Positions 16,207 through 25,800 of a stretch of 64,000 bases of DNA are shown piece after piece. The notes beneath the pieces were generated by a model, which was given only the letters and a program-made list of their open reading frames with translations, ran no database searches and had not been told where the DNA came from. The DNA is taken from NCBI RefSeq assembly GCF_026684035.1, contig NZ_CP113361.1, positions 1,798,001 through 1,862,000 on the forward strand, given 5' to 3'. The stretch comes from Methanogenium organophilum. GTDB lineage: Archaea > Halobacteriota > Methanomicrobia > Methanomicrobiales > Methanomicrobiaceae. The first letter of the stretch is position 1. The number at the start of each line of letters is the position of its first letter. Made by a program: the position numbers and the translations under genes.

Positions 16207-17226
16207 ATGCTTCTCATCGCCGCTGTCACCATCATCCTCGCCTTTGCCTTCACGTTTACCAACGGGTTTCAGGATGCAGCCACGGTGGCTGCGACATTCA
16301 TCGCCTCCCGGTCAGCTACCCCCCGGCAGGGCATCCTGATGATTGCAGGTATGAACTTTCTGGGGGCGATTCTCGGCGGGAGCGCGGTGGCATTCACCCT
16401 CTCCGGCCTTCTCACCATCACGTCCGGGCCGCTTGCCCTGCAGGTCCTCCTTGCAGCCCTTCTCTCGGCAACGGTATGGAATCTCGGGGCGTGGTATTTT
16501 AGCCTCCCCTCGTCCTCCACCCATGCCCTCATCGGCGGACTCGTTGGGGCGGGGGTCACTGCAGCGGGCCTCGGCAGTGTCTACTGGGGAGCTGCAGAAC
16601 TGCTCACCCCTCCGCATGAGATCACCGGCATGGTCAAGGTCATGCTCTTTCTCATCCTATCTATTGTGTTGGGGCTGGCAGGAGGATATGCAATGCGACG
16701 GTGCACCCATGTAATCTTCCGGAATGCAAATCGCAGCATAAACCGGAGCATCATCCGCGTCAACTGGGTGGCTGCAGCAGGGATGGCCTTCTTCAACGGG
16801 TCGAATGATGCACAGAAACAGCTGGGTATCATCGCCCTCGTCCTTTTTGCCGCAGGGGAGTTTTCCGTTCTCACCGTCCCTGTCTGGGCACGGTTTATCT
16901 GTGCCATTCTCCTCTCTTTGGGAACGCTGGGCGGCGGATGGCGAATTATGAAGACCATCGGGAACAGGATATTTACCATTGGACCCGTTCATTCCATGGA
17001 TTCCCAGATATCATCCGGGATGACACTGGGCCTCTCCACACTGTCGGGGGCACCCGTCTCATCAACGCATATCATCACCATGTCTGTGATCGGCGTCGGG
17101 GCTGCAGAAAATCCCCGGAATGTCCGATGGGACGTCGGAAAGGACGTGCTTCTCTCCATCATCCTGACCTTCCCCGCGACCATGCTCCTCTCCGCAGGAT
17201 TTTTTACCCTTGTACAGCAGATCTGA
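16207..17226 (+). CDS. pit: PiT-family phosphate permease
   Basis: A 339-residue inner-membrane transporter with about ten hydrophobic helices, predicted to import inorganic phosphate with a cation. The two inverted family signatures are visible: TFTNGFQDAATVAATFIASR near the N-terminus and FNGSNDAQKQLGIIALVLF in the second half, with the conserved SSTHALIGG and SSTHIITM segments after each. I place the start at ATG 16207 because the frame before it (from 16132) is basic and cysteine-containing and would precede the first membrane helix by 25 residues. The PhoU-like gene begins 13 bases after the stop, the usual archaeal pairing for regulated low-affinity phosphate uptake. Confidence 0.88.
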   Translation: MLLIAAVTIILAFAFTFTNGFQDAATVAATFIASRSATPRQGILMIAGMNFLGAILGGSAVAFTLSGLLTITSGPLALQVLLAALLSATVWNLGAWYFSLPSSSTHALIGGLVGAGVTAAGLGSVYWGAAELLTPPHEITGMVKVMLFLILSIVLGLAGGYAMRRCTHVIFRNANRSINRSIIRVNWVAAAGMAFFNGSNDAQKQLGIIALVLFAAGEFSVLTVPVWARFICAILLSLGTLGGGWRIMKTIGNRIFTIGPVHSMDSQISSGMTLGLSTLSGAPVSSTHIITMSVIGVGAAENPRNVRWDVGKDVLLSIILTFPATMLLSAGFFTLVQQI

Positions 17227-17239
17227 ACCGGTGAACCAT

Positions 17240-17896
17240 ATGGACGAAAATACAAACGAACAGGGACTGAAACGGAAAAAATATGGTATATTCGGCTCTT
17301 TTTTCCCGCCGAAATACGACTTTGAAGCAATGCTTGTCGAACAGGCAGAGCGCACTCTCGCTGGGATGGAGGCATTCACCCGGTGGATGAACGAGGACAC
17401 CCTGACATCCCCCGACGCTCTCATCCAAATCGGACGTGAGGTTGACCTCCACCGGTATAATCTGGAGGCCAGACTTCTGGAGGCATTTTCCACCCCGTTT
17501 AACCGGCAGGACATCTACACCTTCTCCCGGAATATGGATTATATCCTCAATCATGCGGTTGAAACCGCCCGCGAGATGCATGCCTTCGGTGTCATCCCGG
17601 ACGAACCCATCAGGGAGATGTCCCAGTCTCTTCTCCATGGTACCCGGCACGTGCTGGAGGGAACACGGTATCTGGGTACAGACAAGGGAAGGGTCGAGGA
17701 TTCCATCCGGAAAGGGCGCAAACATGTCCACGCAATAGAAGACATCTACATCACCTGTATGGCAGATCTCTTTCAGACAAACGATGCGATGGAGGCGATG
17801 AAGAAACGGGAGATATATTATCATCTCCGGGGTGGCGGAAAAGCCCTCAGAATGACGCTTTATATCATGCACAAGGCGGTCGTCGGGCTGGCATAA
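17240..17896 (+). CDS. PhoU-like DUF47-family protein
   Basis: A 218-residue, all-helical cytoplasmic protein of the DUF47 (PhoU-like) family that accompanies PiT transporters. Recognisable parts are the N-terminal FGSFFPPKYDFEAMLVEQAE, the IGREVDLHRYNLE helix with acidic and histidine residues, IYTFSRNMDYILNHAVE, and the C-terminal RKHVHAIEDIYI segment; these acidic clusters probably bind metal ions. It is presumed to modulate the transporter. GGTGA nine bases before the ATG at 17240 acts as ribosome binding site, and the frame further upstream overlaps the permease, so the shorter start is preferred. Confidence 0.85.
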   Translation: MDENTNEQGLKRKKYGIFGSFFPPKYDFEAMLVEQAERTLAGMEAFTRWMNEDTLTSPDALIQIGREVDLHRYNLEARLLEAFSTPFNRQDIYTFSRNMDYILNHAVETAREMHAFGVIPDEPIREMSQSLLHGTRHVLEGTRYLGTDKGRVEDSIRKGRKHVHAIEDIYITCMADLFQTNDAMEAMKKREIYYHLRGGGKALRMTLYIMHKAVVGLA

Positions 17897-18081
17897 TGGT
17901 GCACCGCCTGATCTGTCAACGTTCACATGGGTATCCGCGGAGTATGCGAGCTGCATCCTGTTCTACAACCGTGTTCTTCCCCGTTATATCAGTCCCGGCA
18001 CACGGCCGTTTCATCTGTTCCTCTCGGCAGATGTAAATCCACATCTTTTTTTCTGTTGCTCACCAGACACTCTCTTCAGAT

Positions 18082-18975
18082 ATGCCGCAGGTATCGTATG
18101 TCTGCCCCTCCCTGAGGCAGAAGACTGACGCCTTCCGCGGGGGGCTTGCCAGCAGGTGGGAAGAGGCCATCCGGCATGGGTGTGACTATTGTGAAATAAC
18201 CGCAGGGTTCATCTGCAGTCCGGCAGAAGAGGAGGCAACCGGCCTTCCGATGCATGCGATGCTGACCCCTGCGGCGATTGCCTCGCTCTATGACGAAGGT
18301 CACCATCTCCCGGATGGAATACGGTATCTCCTGAACACAGAGTATTCATTCCCTCACACAGACCGCTTTGGCAAACGGCACCCGGCAGCGGTTCTCCGGT
18401 GGGACGACCGTGTCTGGCTCACAGAGTTCGTTGAGATGCTTGTCCTCATCTCTGATCAGCTCGGCAGGCCGGCGGATGCCATTGTTGTCCATCCCGGAAA
18501 GGCGCACGGGGTCACATTTTCTGCGATTGCACGGGCCATGCGGTTTATCCGGAATACCTGTGCGGATGCCTGTGGTACGGCCCCCGTGGTGCTGATGCAA
18601 AACGCCTATCCCTCCCTCATCCGGACGGGGGATGATATCAGGGAGTTCTGGCTCGCGATGCAGGCGCAGGTGCCGGAATGCTGTAGCGAATGTGGTATTC
18701 TTCTGGATACATCTGCCCTGAGCGCTGCCGCCCATTATGCAAAAACCCCTGTTTCGTCCTTTCTTGCACCGCTCCCCGCAGATGCCCTGAAGGGTTTCTT
18801 CCTGCGGCCAGATATTGGGGACGGGAATTCCGTGATTCCGTGGGAGAGTATCTTCCGGGCAATACAGATGCTGCCCCATGACGCTCTTATCATCCCTGAC
18901 GTCCGCCACCCGGACGAGATCGATGAGATGCTGGCACGCTGCCGGCAGCTGTATGTCCGGGCAGAGGGCCGTTGA
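18082..18975 (+). CDS. TIM-barrel sugar-isomerase/AP-endonuclease-like protein
   Basis: A 297-residue soluble protein resembling the xylose-isomerase-like/endonuclease IV TIM-barrel superfamily. The clues are regularly spaced strand-helix units ending in polar residues: CDYCEITAGF, LNTEYSFPHTDRF, AIVVHPGKAHG, VVLMQNAYPS, CGILLDTSALSAA, ALIIPDVRHPDEI. These supply histidine, glutamate and aspartate side chains suitable for metal binding. No signature allows a substrate to be assigned. It may be a DNA-repair enzyme or a sugar-related enzyme. A 185-base gap separates it from the PhoU-like gene, and the following secreted protein begins about 50 bases on. Confidence 0.55.
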   Translation: MPQVSYVCPSLRQKTDAFRGGLASRWEEAIRHGCDYCEITAGFICSPAEEEATGLPMHAMLTPAAIASLYDEGHHLPDGIRYLLNTEYSFPHTDRFGKRHPAAVLRWDDRVWLTEFVEMLVLISDQLGRPADAIVVHPGKAHGVTFSAIARAMRFIRNTCADACGTAPVVLMQNAYPSLIRTGDDIREFWLAMQAQVPECCSECGILLDTSALSAAAHYAKTPVSSFLAPLPADALKGFFLRPDIGDGNSVIPWESIFRAIQMLPHDALIIPDVRHPDEIDEMLARCRQLYVRAEGR

Positions 18976-19025
18976 ACAGTTGGGCCGTCACAATCATTAT
19001 CCCGGCGGAACACCCCATTCCTGTA

Positions 19026-20222
19026 ATGACATCCGTTACTACCCCCCGTGCGACCGTTTTGGTCACCGTATTTTTGCTCTGTCTTTTTTTTCCGGCATCC
19101 GGTGCTGCCGTATGGGAGACCGAGACCATCGCCCCGTCCGTCCCCGAACCGATCGCTGCAGACATTGCGGGCTCTCATGTGGTCTACTCCGTTGCATACG
19201 GCGAAGCGATAAACGTCTCCACTCCCCGCGGCCTTCTCCTCTATGAGGCTGCCACCGGCACCACCACATCGCTTGCGAACGCCTCTTCACCCTTCACCCT
19301 CACCGGCGGAGATACGGCAGGGGATGTGATCGTCTGGTTTGAGGAGCCACAGGCGTTTCTCAACGAATCTGTTGCAGAACGTCTCACAAACCGTATCATG
19401 CTCCACTCCCTCTCCACCAATATAACCACACCAATCCGATCATCTCAGTCGGCTGAATGGCCGAAGACCGATGGTCACCGGGTCGTCTGGTCAGAGACAC
19501 CGAACGACTCATATATCTCCACCCTCTCGCTCTATGACATTGCGAATAAGACGACTGAGACCCTGCCGGTGCACACGCTGGACGGGTCGTCTGTTGTGCT
19601 TGAGGGAGATACGATTGCCTTCCAGGATGGAAATACATCCACCCTTACCCTGTATGACATCCCCTCACACAGGAGCACCGCAGTCATGGTTCCCGTCCAT
19701 ACCAATGTGACGTCCGCAATTGTCGAATCCTTTGCGATGGGTGGGGATGTGCTGCTCTATTCTACAGAGATCGTTGAGTTCTCACCGAAACGCAGCATCT
19801 CAAATACCCTGACATGGTATTCCATCACGGAACAGACAAATGTCACCCTCAGCCCCATTACCGGGCTCCCGGTGGGAAACCTCACAACAGACGAGCGAAA
19901 GGCGGCCTTTGACTCCCTCTTCACCGATGGAGAGACCGTCGGCTGGGTGCTTGAGACAGGAATATCGGAATCCGATGTTATTACCGTGAATGCAAAAACA
20001 GGGGCTGTTTCCCATCTCAAAATCGACGGGGATGTGGCATTTCCGTCCGTCGACAGCGACCAGGCGGTATGGGTGCAGTCAAAACTAATGGCGGACTCTC
20101 ATGTTGTTCTCGCGACACAGGATGTCACCAATCCCGTATCGACGCAGGCTTCTGCTCCTGTCTTTGGCATGTTATGTGCCGCAGGTGCGTTTGCTGCCAT
20201 TTGGGCCGGCAAAAGAGAATAA
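19026..20222 (+). CDS. Surface beta-propeller protein with C-terminal sorting-like tail
   Basis: A 398-residue exported protein. An N-terminal signal peptide is clear from the ATG at 19026 (VLVTVFLLCLFFPASGAA). The body has repeated strands of the TolB/WD-like kind: HVVYSVAYG, DVIVWFEEP, HRVVWSETP, DTIAFQDG, DVLLYSTEIVEF, ETVGWVLETG and DQAVWVQSK, each starting a propeller blade. It is rich in potential N-glycosylation sites (NVS, NAS, NES, NIT). The C-terminus PVFGMLCAAGAFAAIWAGKRE resembles PGF/PEF-CTERM archaeosortase tails: a small P-x-FG motif, a hydrophobic helix and basic residues. A TTG start at 18972 would add 18 residues and place the signal peptide oddly. Probably anchored at the cell surface; ligand unknown. 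Confidence 0.72.
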   Translation: MTSVTTPRATVLVTVFLLCLFFPASGAAVWETETIAPSVPEPIAADIAGSHVVYSVAYGEAINVSTPRGLLLYEAATGTTTSLANASSPFTLTGGDTAGDVIVWFEEPQAFLNESVAERLTNRIMLHSLSTNITTPIRSSQSAEWPKTDGHRVVWSETPNDSYISTLSLYDIANKTTETLPVHTLDGSSVVLEGDTIAFQDGNTSTLTLYDIPSHRSTAVMVPVHTNVTSAIVESFAMGGDVLLYSTEIVEFSPKRSISNTLTWYSITEQTNVTLSPITGLPVGNLTTDERKAAFDSLFTDGETVGWVLETGISESDVITVNAKTGAVSHLKIDGDVAFPSVDSDQAVWVQSKLMADSHVVLATQDVTNPVSTQASAPVFGMLCAAGAFAAIWAGKRE

Positions 20223-20334
20223 CCCCGGACCTCCCTCCCCTCAATATCTGCTCCGGTGGATGCGGACACTGGGGGGTTTCCTTTCCACACACTTTTTCCG
20301 CTTCCCTGTTGTTATACGACGGAGCCGGAGCTGT

Positions 20335-21636
20335 TCACGCTTTATCATCCTCAGCCATCTTTCTACGCTCCAGTATCCAACCGAAGAAGGCAGCTCCCCC
20401 GAGAAGCACGATGCCGATAAGGAGGATCTGCCAGTCGAGCTGAAACAGGAAGAAAAGGCAGGTCACAATCCCCAGCACCGCGGGAACAGGCACGCGTCCT
20501 ACTGTCCCCGGAACGCGGTACGGCCGGGGAACGTCCGGCATCGTCCGACGGAGGGTGATCACTGCGGCGTTGATGACGATGAACGTAATGAATAGGGTAA
20601 AGTTTGCAATCAGGGCTACATCACGGATATTCCCCGGTAAGAGGAAGAACATGGAGACGATGGCAGCTCCCACGATTGCCACCATCGGTGTCCGCCTTCC
20701 GGGATGGACATATGCGATCACCTCAGGCAGTGTCTTCGTTTTGGCCATGCCGTAGAGAATCCGTGAGGAGGCAAGCATCATCAGGAGGGCGGTGTTTGCC
20801 GTTGCAAAGAGGGCAATGACCGTGAAGAGTGTATAGCCGCCGGAGAACGCCTGACCCGCAATCTCTGCAAAGGGATTTGGTGAGCCGGCAATGGCCTCAT
20901 ATCCTCCGATACTCACCACCGAGAGGGAGACTGCAATGTAGAGGATAATTGTGATCGCGATTGCCACGAGAAGGGCTGCAGGGATGGTCTTTTCCGGTCG
21001 GACAGTCTCATCCGAGAGTTTGACAATCTCCTCAAAGCCCTGGTAGGCAAAGAAGATGAGGGCTGCCGCCGCAAAGATGCCGGGGAAACCGTCTGGTGCC
21101 GCAAAATAATCAACCGTTCCGAGATATGGCAGGCCGATAATGATGATGCCAATGAGTCCCCCGGCTTCAATCAGGGTGAAGATGATGGCAAAGACAGCAG
21201 ACTGCCGGATGCCGCTTAAAAGGATGATACAGAGCGCCACGAGGAGGACCACTGCCACAGGGAGGGCAGGGGCTCCTGTCCATCCGGAGAAGTATCCGGC
21301 AAACCCGAGGGAGACAGTCGCAGCCCCTACAATGCCAGAGAGTATCACCATAATCCCGATGATAAATGCAACCAGATTCCCGAAGGGATGGCGGGAATAT
21401 TCGTACTCTGCACTCGCACCGGGAAACATGGACGAGAGCTCCATGTAGGAGAGGCCGGTGAAGGATGCGATGAGTGCCGCGAGAACGAAGGATATCCAGA
21501 TGGCATTGCCTGCCACCGCTGCCGCTTCACCGATGAGTGCATAGATGCCTGCTCCCAAAATAACCCCGACACCGGAGATGACAACTTCCGGGAAGGTCAG
21601 GGTGCGCCGAAGGGACGGATTCGTGTCGGGTGCCAT
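20335..21636 (-). CDS. APC-family amino-acid permease
   Basis: A 433-residue membrane transporter with about twelve hydrophobic helices. The signature of the amino acid-polyamine-organocation superfamily is present near the N-terminus: VVISGVGVILGAGIYALIGE, the unwound helix 1 that contacts substrate. FFAYQGFEEIVKLSDETVRPEKTIP (helix 6 onward) and PNPFAEIAGQAF are also typical. I chose the ATG at 21636 (MAPDTNPSLRRTLTFPEV); the frame upstream is basic and unrelated. It stands alone, convergent with the surface propeller gene. The substrate cannot be assigned, but the EEIVKLSDE helix is common in cationic amino-acid transporters. Confidence 0.85.
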   Translation of the reverse strand: MAPDTNPSLRRTLTFPEVVISGVGVILGAGIYALIGEAAAVAGNAIWISFVLAALIASFTGLSYMELSSMFPGASAEYEYSRHPFGNLVAFIIGIMVILSGIVGAATVSLGFAGYFSGWTGAPALPVAVVLLVALCIILLSGIRQSAVFAIIFTLIEAGGLIGIIIIGLPYLGTVDYFAAPDGFPGIFAAAALIFFAYQGFEEIVKLSDETVRPEKTIPAALLVAIAITIILYIAVSLSVVSIGGYEAIAGSPNPFAEIAGQAFSGGYTLFTVIALFATANTALLMMLASSRILYGMAKTKTLPEVIAYVHPGRRTPMVAIVGAAIVSMFFLLPGNIRDVALIANFTLFITFIVINAAVITLRRTMPDVPRPYRVPGTVGRVPVPAVLGIVTCLFFLFQLDWQILLIGIVLLGGAAFFGWILERRKMAEDDKA

Positions 21637-22044
21637 ATGTCTGTTGAATCTGCATCGACGCCGGGGGTAATATGTCCGTCGGTGTGTTGTTTTATACTGC
21701 CGCACATCCGATGTGCTATCTGCCGCCAGCGCACCCTCCACAGACTCGTTCCAGCAGAAATGCCCTGTCTTTTCGGATTGAAACAGATAATCTTGCAGAA
21801 ATCAGAGGCTGGATAGCCTGTGCCGTCCAATGGGATCGATAATGGATACCCAGGAGAAGCCTTTGATGCATGGATGCGTGTATTTATATTCCCGGTATCA
21901 GGGTATTTTATAACGGTTGTGGCATTTTTATTTAATCGCATATTTCTGTTGGATTCTTAATTTAAATTATTTTTGCCGGTTTTTGTGTTTGCACTGGTGT
22001 ATACTTTTATCCTTTTTCCGGGGGCACCATAGGCTACGGTTTTT

Positions 22045-22063
22045 TTCAAAACCGGGGGTTGAA
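22045..22063 (+). promoter_or_regulatory. Leader hairpin covering ribosome binding site, copy 1
   Basis: TTCAAAACCGGGGGTTGAA is an imperfect palindrome ending four bases before the ATG at 22067. The G-rich segment is the only ribosome-binding-site candidate and lies in the stem. Nearly the same sequence precedes the paralogous gene at 22603. A TATA-like GTATACTTTTAT lies near 21999-22010. Confidence 0.5.
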
Positions 22064-22066
22064 GAG

Positions 22067-22243
22067 ATGAATATATTCAGATGTGAACTGTGTCCAAAAC
22101 CGTGTACCATAACTACGCTGGATGAGAAATCACCTGATTTTTGTCCGGTCACGGGTGGGGCGGCAGAGTGGAGAAAGGTCAACGGCCGGGCTTCACAGAA
22201 GATGCCGCTTACTGCCGAAGCCGGCGAAGAAGCACTATCTTAA
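22067..22243 (+). CDS. Tiny cysteine-rich (zinc-ribbon-like) protein, copy 1
   Basis: A 58-residue protein whose N-terminus is MNIFRCELCPKPC, with cysteines at 6, 9 and 13 and a fourth in DFCPVTGG, a likely zinc or iron site. EWRKVNG follows, then an acidic tail. It is 50-60% identical to the gene at 22603-22782. The family is known to me only as small conserved methanogen proteins without assigned role. The ATG at 22067 is preferred over the long frame from 21917 because both copies share similarity starting at this methionine and share the hairpin leader directly before it. Confidence 0.7.
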   Translation: MNIFRCELCPKPCTITTLDEKSPDFCPVTGGAAEWRKVNGRASQKMPLTAEAGEEALS

Positions 22244-22582
22244 ACCATTTTTATTTCTTCTACCCCATGAGGTGAGTATGCCCGTCCCCGCATGAATGCC
22301 GGAATATGTGAAGTTTCATCTATTCGGCAGGCAGGTATCTCCCTCACATAAATTCCACATGTTCAGGTGATTCTCCCTGTCCTCATCAACGGGTGAGACC
22401 GGATACCTGTCTTTCATCCCGATACGCCGTCGTATACATAGGGGATGCAGCAATTCGTGCCTTTCTTCCGTGATATCCGGATGCACCTTCAGATATGCCC
22501 GTTATGCACGGTTCGGATACTTTTCCTGGCACCGATTATGCAGTACATTATATATGATAGTGCATACTGTTCCCCATTGTTT
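22244..22582. other. Gap between the paired tiny-gene units
   Basis: About 340 bases with no gene. It contains the promoter of the second copy: TTATATATGA at 22549-22557, some 45 bases before the ATG of copy 2. Confidence 0.4.
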
Positions 22583-22600
22583 TTCAAACCGGGGGTTGAA
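22583..22600 (+). promoter_or_regulatory. Leader hairpin covering ribosome binding site, copy 2
   Basis: TTCAAACCGGGGGTTGAA, directly before the ATG at 22603 and almost identical to 22045-22063, in a region (22480-22580) that otherwise differs between the copies. The conservation suggests a functional RNA structure or a protein-binding site. Confidence 0.5.
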
Positions 22601-22602
22601 AA

Positions 22603-22782
22603 ATGAATATATTCAGATGCGAAATGTGCCGGAAACCATGCACAATGACAACACTTGAGAACAAATGCGTTTTATTCTGTCCGGTTACGGGGGAACCGGC
22701 AGAATGGCGACAGGTTAACGGCAGTACATCACGAAAAATGCCGCAGGTGACCGGAGCCGGAGAAGAGGGAGTACAATCCTGA
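22603..22782 (+). CDS. Tiny cysteine-rich (zinc-ribbon-like) protein, copy 2
   Basis: A 59-residue paralogue of the 22067 gene: MNIFRCEMCRKPC, then LFCPVTGEPAEWRQVNG, then an acidic tail ending GVQS. The three N-terminal cysteines and the FCPVTG cysteine are kept; one extra cysteine occurs at about residue 22. The two genes lie 360 bases apart, so they arose by tandem duplication that kept the leader as well as the coding region. Function unknown; a metal-binding regulator or small electron carrier is possible. Confidence 0.7.
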   Translation: MNIFRCEMCRKPCTMTTLENKCVLFCPVTGEPAEWRQVNGSTSRKMPQVTGAGEEGVQS

Positions 22783-22895
22783 AATTCACTTTAGGTTTTT
22801 TGCTGACCGCTGCGATGCGGACGTCAGTTCCTCTGCATGCATGCCGGTATCCGGGCGTCATCATGCCCATGGGCAGGGCAGAGGACTTTGCCCTC

Positions 22896-25800
22896 TCACA
22901 TAAAATCAGCAAGACCAAGCTGAATCTCCTTTTCCTCGCCAAATGTTGATATTAGATACATATCCAGCATCTCAATTCGCTGGCGGGTGTACTCTGAGAT
23001 ATTATAGTCTGTGCATATCTTCCGTGACATATCGATGTACTTCTTCACCGATCCCTCGTGGACGGTCTGGATGATTTTCCCGCCGCACCGGCATTTCCCT
23101 GCCATCGGCATCCTCCGGTATTTGGCATTGCACGTCGGGCACCGGAGTTTCTGGCGTGAGAACGCGTTGAGGTTGCCCTGCATGTCCGGGATGAAATGCG
23201 TTTTGAGCACCCGTTCAGCGACATCGTCCTCGTCCACTGCCCGGATGATTCTTCCGAGTTCAAACTCTGCCTCCAGTTTGTCCGTCATCGTGGTAAGCGT
23301 GGTATAGGTGGAGAGAAGCGGCCCTGCAGAGATGTCACTGGTATCGTGGGTAAACCTGACCCCTTCATACTGTCCGGGAGTGCCCAGACGGTTTTCGAGA
23401 TGGTCAATAATTTTTGAGAGTTCTTTCGGGTGGCGGTATTCCAGTGCCGCGTTGTAGAGGTCAATCGGATATGATGAACAGGCATCGACATTGTGGGATT
23501 CACCATCCACTTCCGCCGGGTCCAGTTTGGTGGTCAAAACCAGAGGTGCGTCCATGGACCCACCACGTGTCTCCGGCAGAAACGACCGCGAGAAATTGAT
23601 CAGTCCGTCCATCAGAAGCATCACACAGTCCTCATCTCCGTCGCACTGGCCGGTAAAGATCCCGTTCGCCGCAAGCGTGTGGTCAACTGCTACTGTCAGG
23701 CAGTAGACATACTCTCCAAGGTTCGGAATGTATTCCTTTGCCGTAATCTGGTCGGTGACCATCATCTGCCCTTCTGAAACCGGGACATGGTCTCCCTCCT
23801 TCAGCTCCATCGCACGGACTTTGCGCTGGTATGCGAAATCAGATACGAGCATCGCATGGTCAGGAGTGACCGTCACATGTTTTCCCCGGGAGGTGGTGAA
23901 CCGGATCAGATGGTCCGGTGCCCGGTGGATGGAGACCGAGGTCACCTGCCGGAGGTGAATGGCCCCATTTGTGTCAAGGGCATGCACCCAGAAGGGTTCC
24001 TTTGGGTCCGAGTAGTAGGTGCCCACCTGATCGAGGCCGGGACGGTCGAGATCAAAGTTTTCGACCACAAAGTGGCCGATGGGAAGACTGCGCCACTCTG
24101 CACCATCAAAGACCTCGATCATCGTATCAGCTGCAAAACAGTTGCGCCTCTTTGCCGCATGGAAATACGGGTGGGCATATCCCACCGGGGCCTTTGAAAC
24201 ACCGATCACACGGGCAAGCACGCCTGCACTGGTATGTGGTGCAAGACCCATAACCAGCTGGCCGACGATATCCTCCCGACTCTTTGCATTGTAATAGGGT
24301 GGCAGGCCGTAGAGTTTTACGAGCATCTCATCGATGAATTTCGCCACACGCAAAAGCCATCCGGCGCAGTCCTCAGAGACAAGGATGTCCTGTGCCCGGA
24401 GTTCCAACACCTGGTCCGGCCGGGTAAGGGGTTCCCCGTCAATGTCTTTCGGGTAGCCCAGTTCAACGAGTCGTTCGACGCTGACCCCGATTTCATTTGG
24501 CCGGATGTGGGTGAGCGGCAGGTCTATCATATCATAGCGAAGGGTGCCGTCCTTGAAGACATAAAGGTTGTTTTTTTGCCGGAGAAGTCCTTTTTCAATG
24601 GGTTCTACGGGCCGTTCCTTTGAAATAAGCCCACGGACACCTTTCAGGAGTTCGACCTCGCCCGGGCGCATGCCAAGTGCAGTAAGGGCGTTTGTATACT
24701 CTGTTTTGATATTGATCTCTGCCTTTTGCTGACAGACACCTTCTGCACCGCAGACCGGGCAGGTATCCTCGTCTTTGAGTTCACGACTGCAGCGGGGGCA
24801 GGTGAAGACTGGTTCTGTGTGTGTGTCGCATTCACTGCAGATACTCTTATAGGTCTCCTGTCCACAGGAGGGGCAGCGCCTTCGGCCGACATCAGCCTGG
24901 ATGGTGTCCGCATGGTTGTCTTTCCCTTTTATGACTCCCTGGAATGAACGGCGTGATCCTCCTTCGTCCCCGACCGGAAAGATGACATGGGGCGGAGGAC
25001 GCATCTCACGGGCCTTTGATTTGCCGGGCCGTCCCATCCTGCCGCCGATACGGATGCCCGCACGGGACCGCATCTTCAGGCCTGAGAGGTGCATGGCACA
25101 GGTGAGCCCGTCACCATCCGGTGCAGTCTCCCATTCCGGTTTCTGTTTCAGATCTTTGGTAAGGCCGAGGCAGGCACAGAGTGCCTTCGGGGTGTCGATG
25201 AGAATTGTCCCGTCTGTTACGGTATGGGGAACGAGGAGAATTTCCAGGTGCCGTTTCTCCGGGGCATCTGCAGGCAGGGTCAGCCCCTCAGCAGTGATGT
25301 TTCCAGTGGCTGCCACCCATTCAGAGAGGGCACGGACATCTGCGGTGGTGATGTCGTCCCAGACATAGGTGTATGCGGGATGGAGGTAGCCTCCCGCTGC
25401 CGCCATCGCAAGGGCTTCGGTCTCATCAGCAGGAGTATGGGTGCCTCCGTCCAGCCGCCACCACTCCTCGCAATAGGTGGGTGGAATGAGTGGGTGGTTG
25501 TTTTCCAGAAATTCACCGTATGAAACAAGCATCTCGCCGACGTCGAGAATTTCTTCGACACTGCTCATCAGCCGGAGTGCCGTCTCAGCGTTGTCGATGC
25601 GCAGGACACTGCCGTTGGTGAGTTTTACGGTTGGACCTTCGATACTATCCACCGGGACCACACCCGCCGCCTTCCCCGGCCGTTCCACCTTCATCTGGGT
25701 ACCAACGGCGAGGAAGTTGCCGAGGAGATGCAGGGTTGCCGGGTTAAATCCGGCCGCTGCAAACCCGGTATTGCGTGACCGGCCGTAGCGGAGCCGAAAA

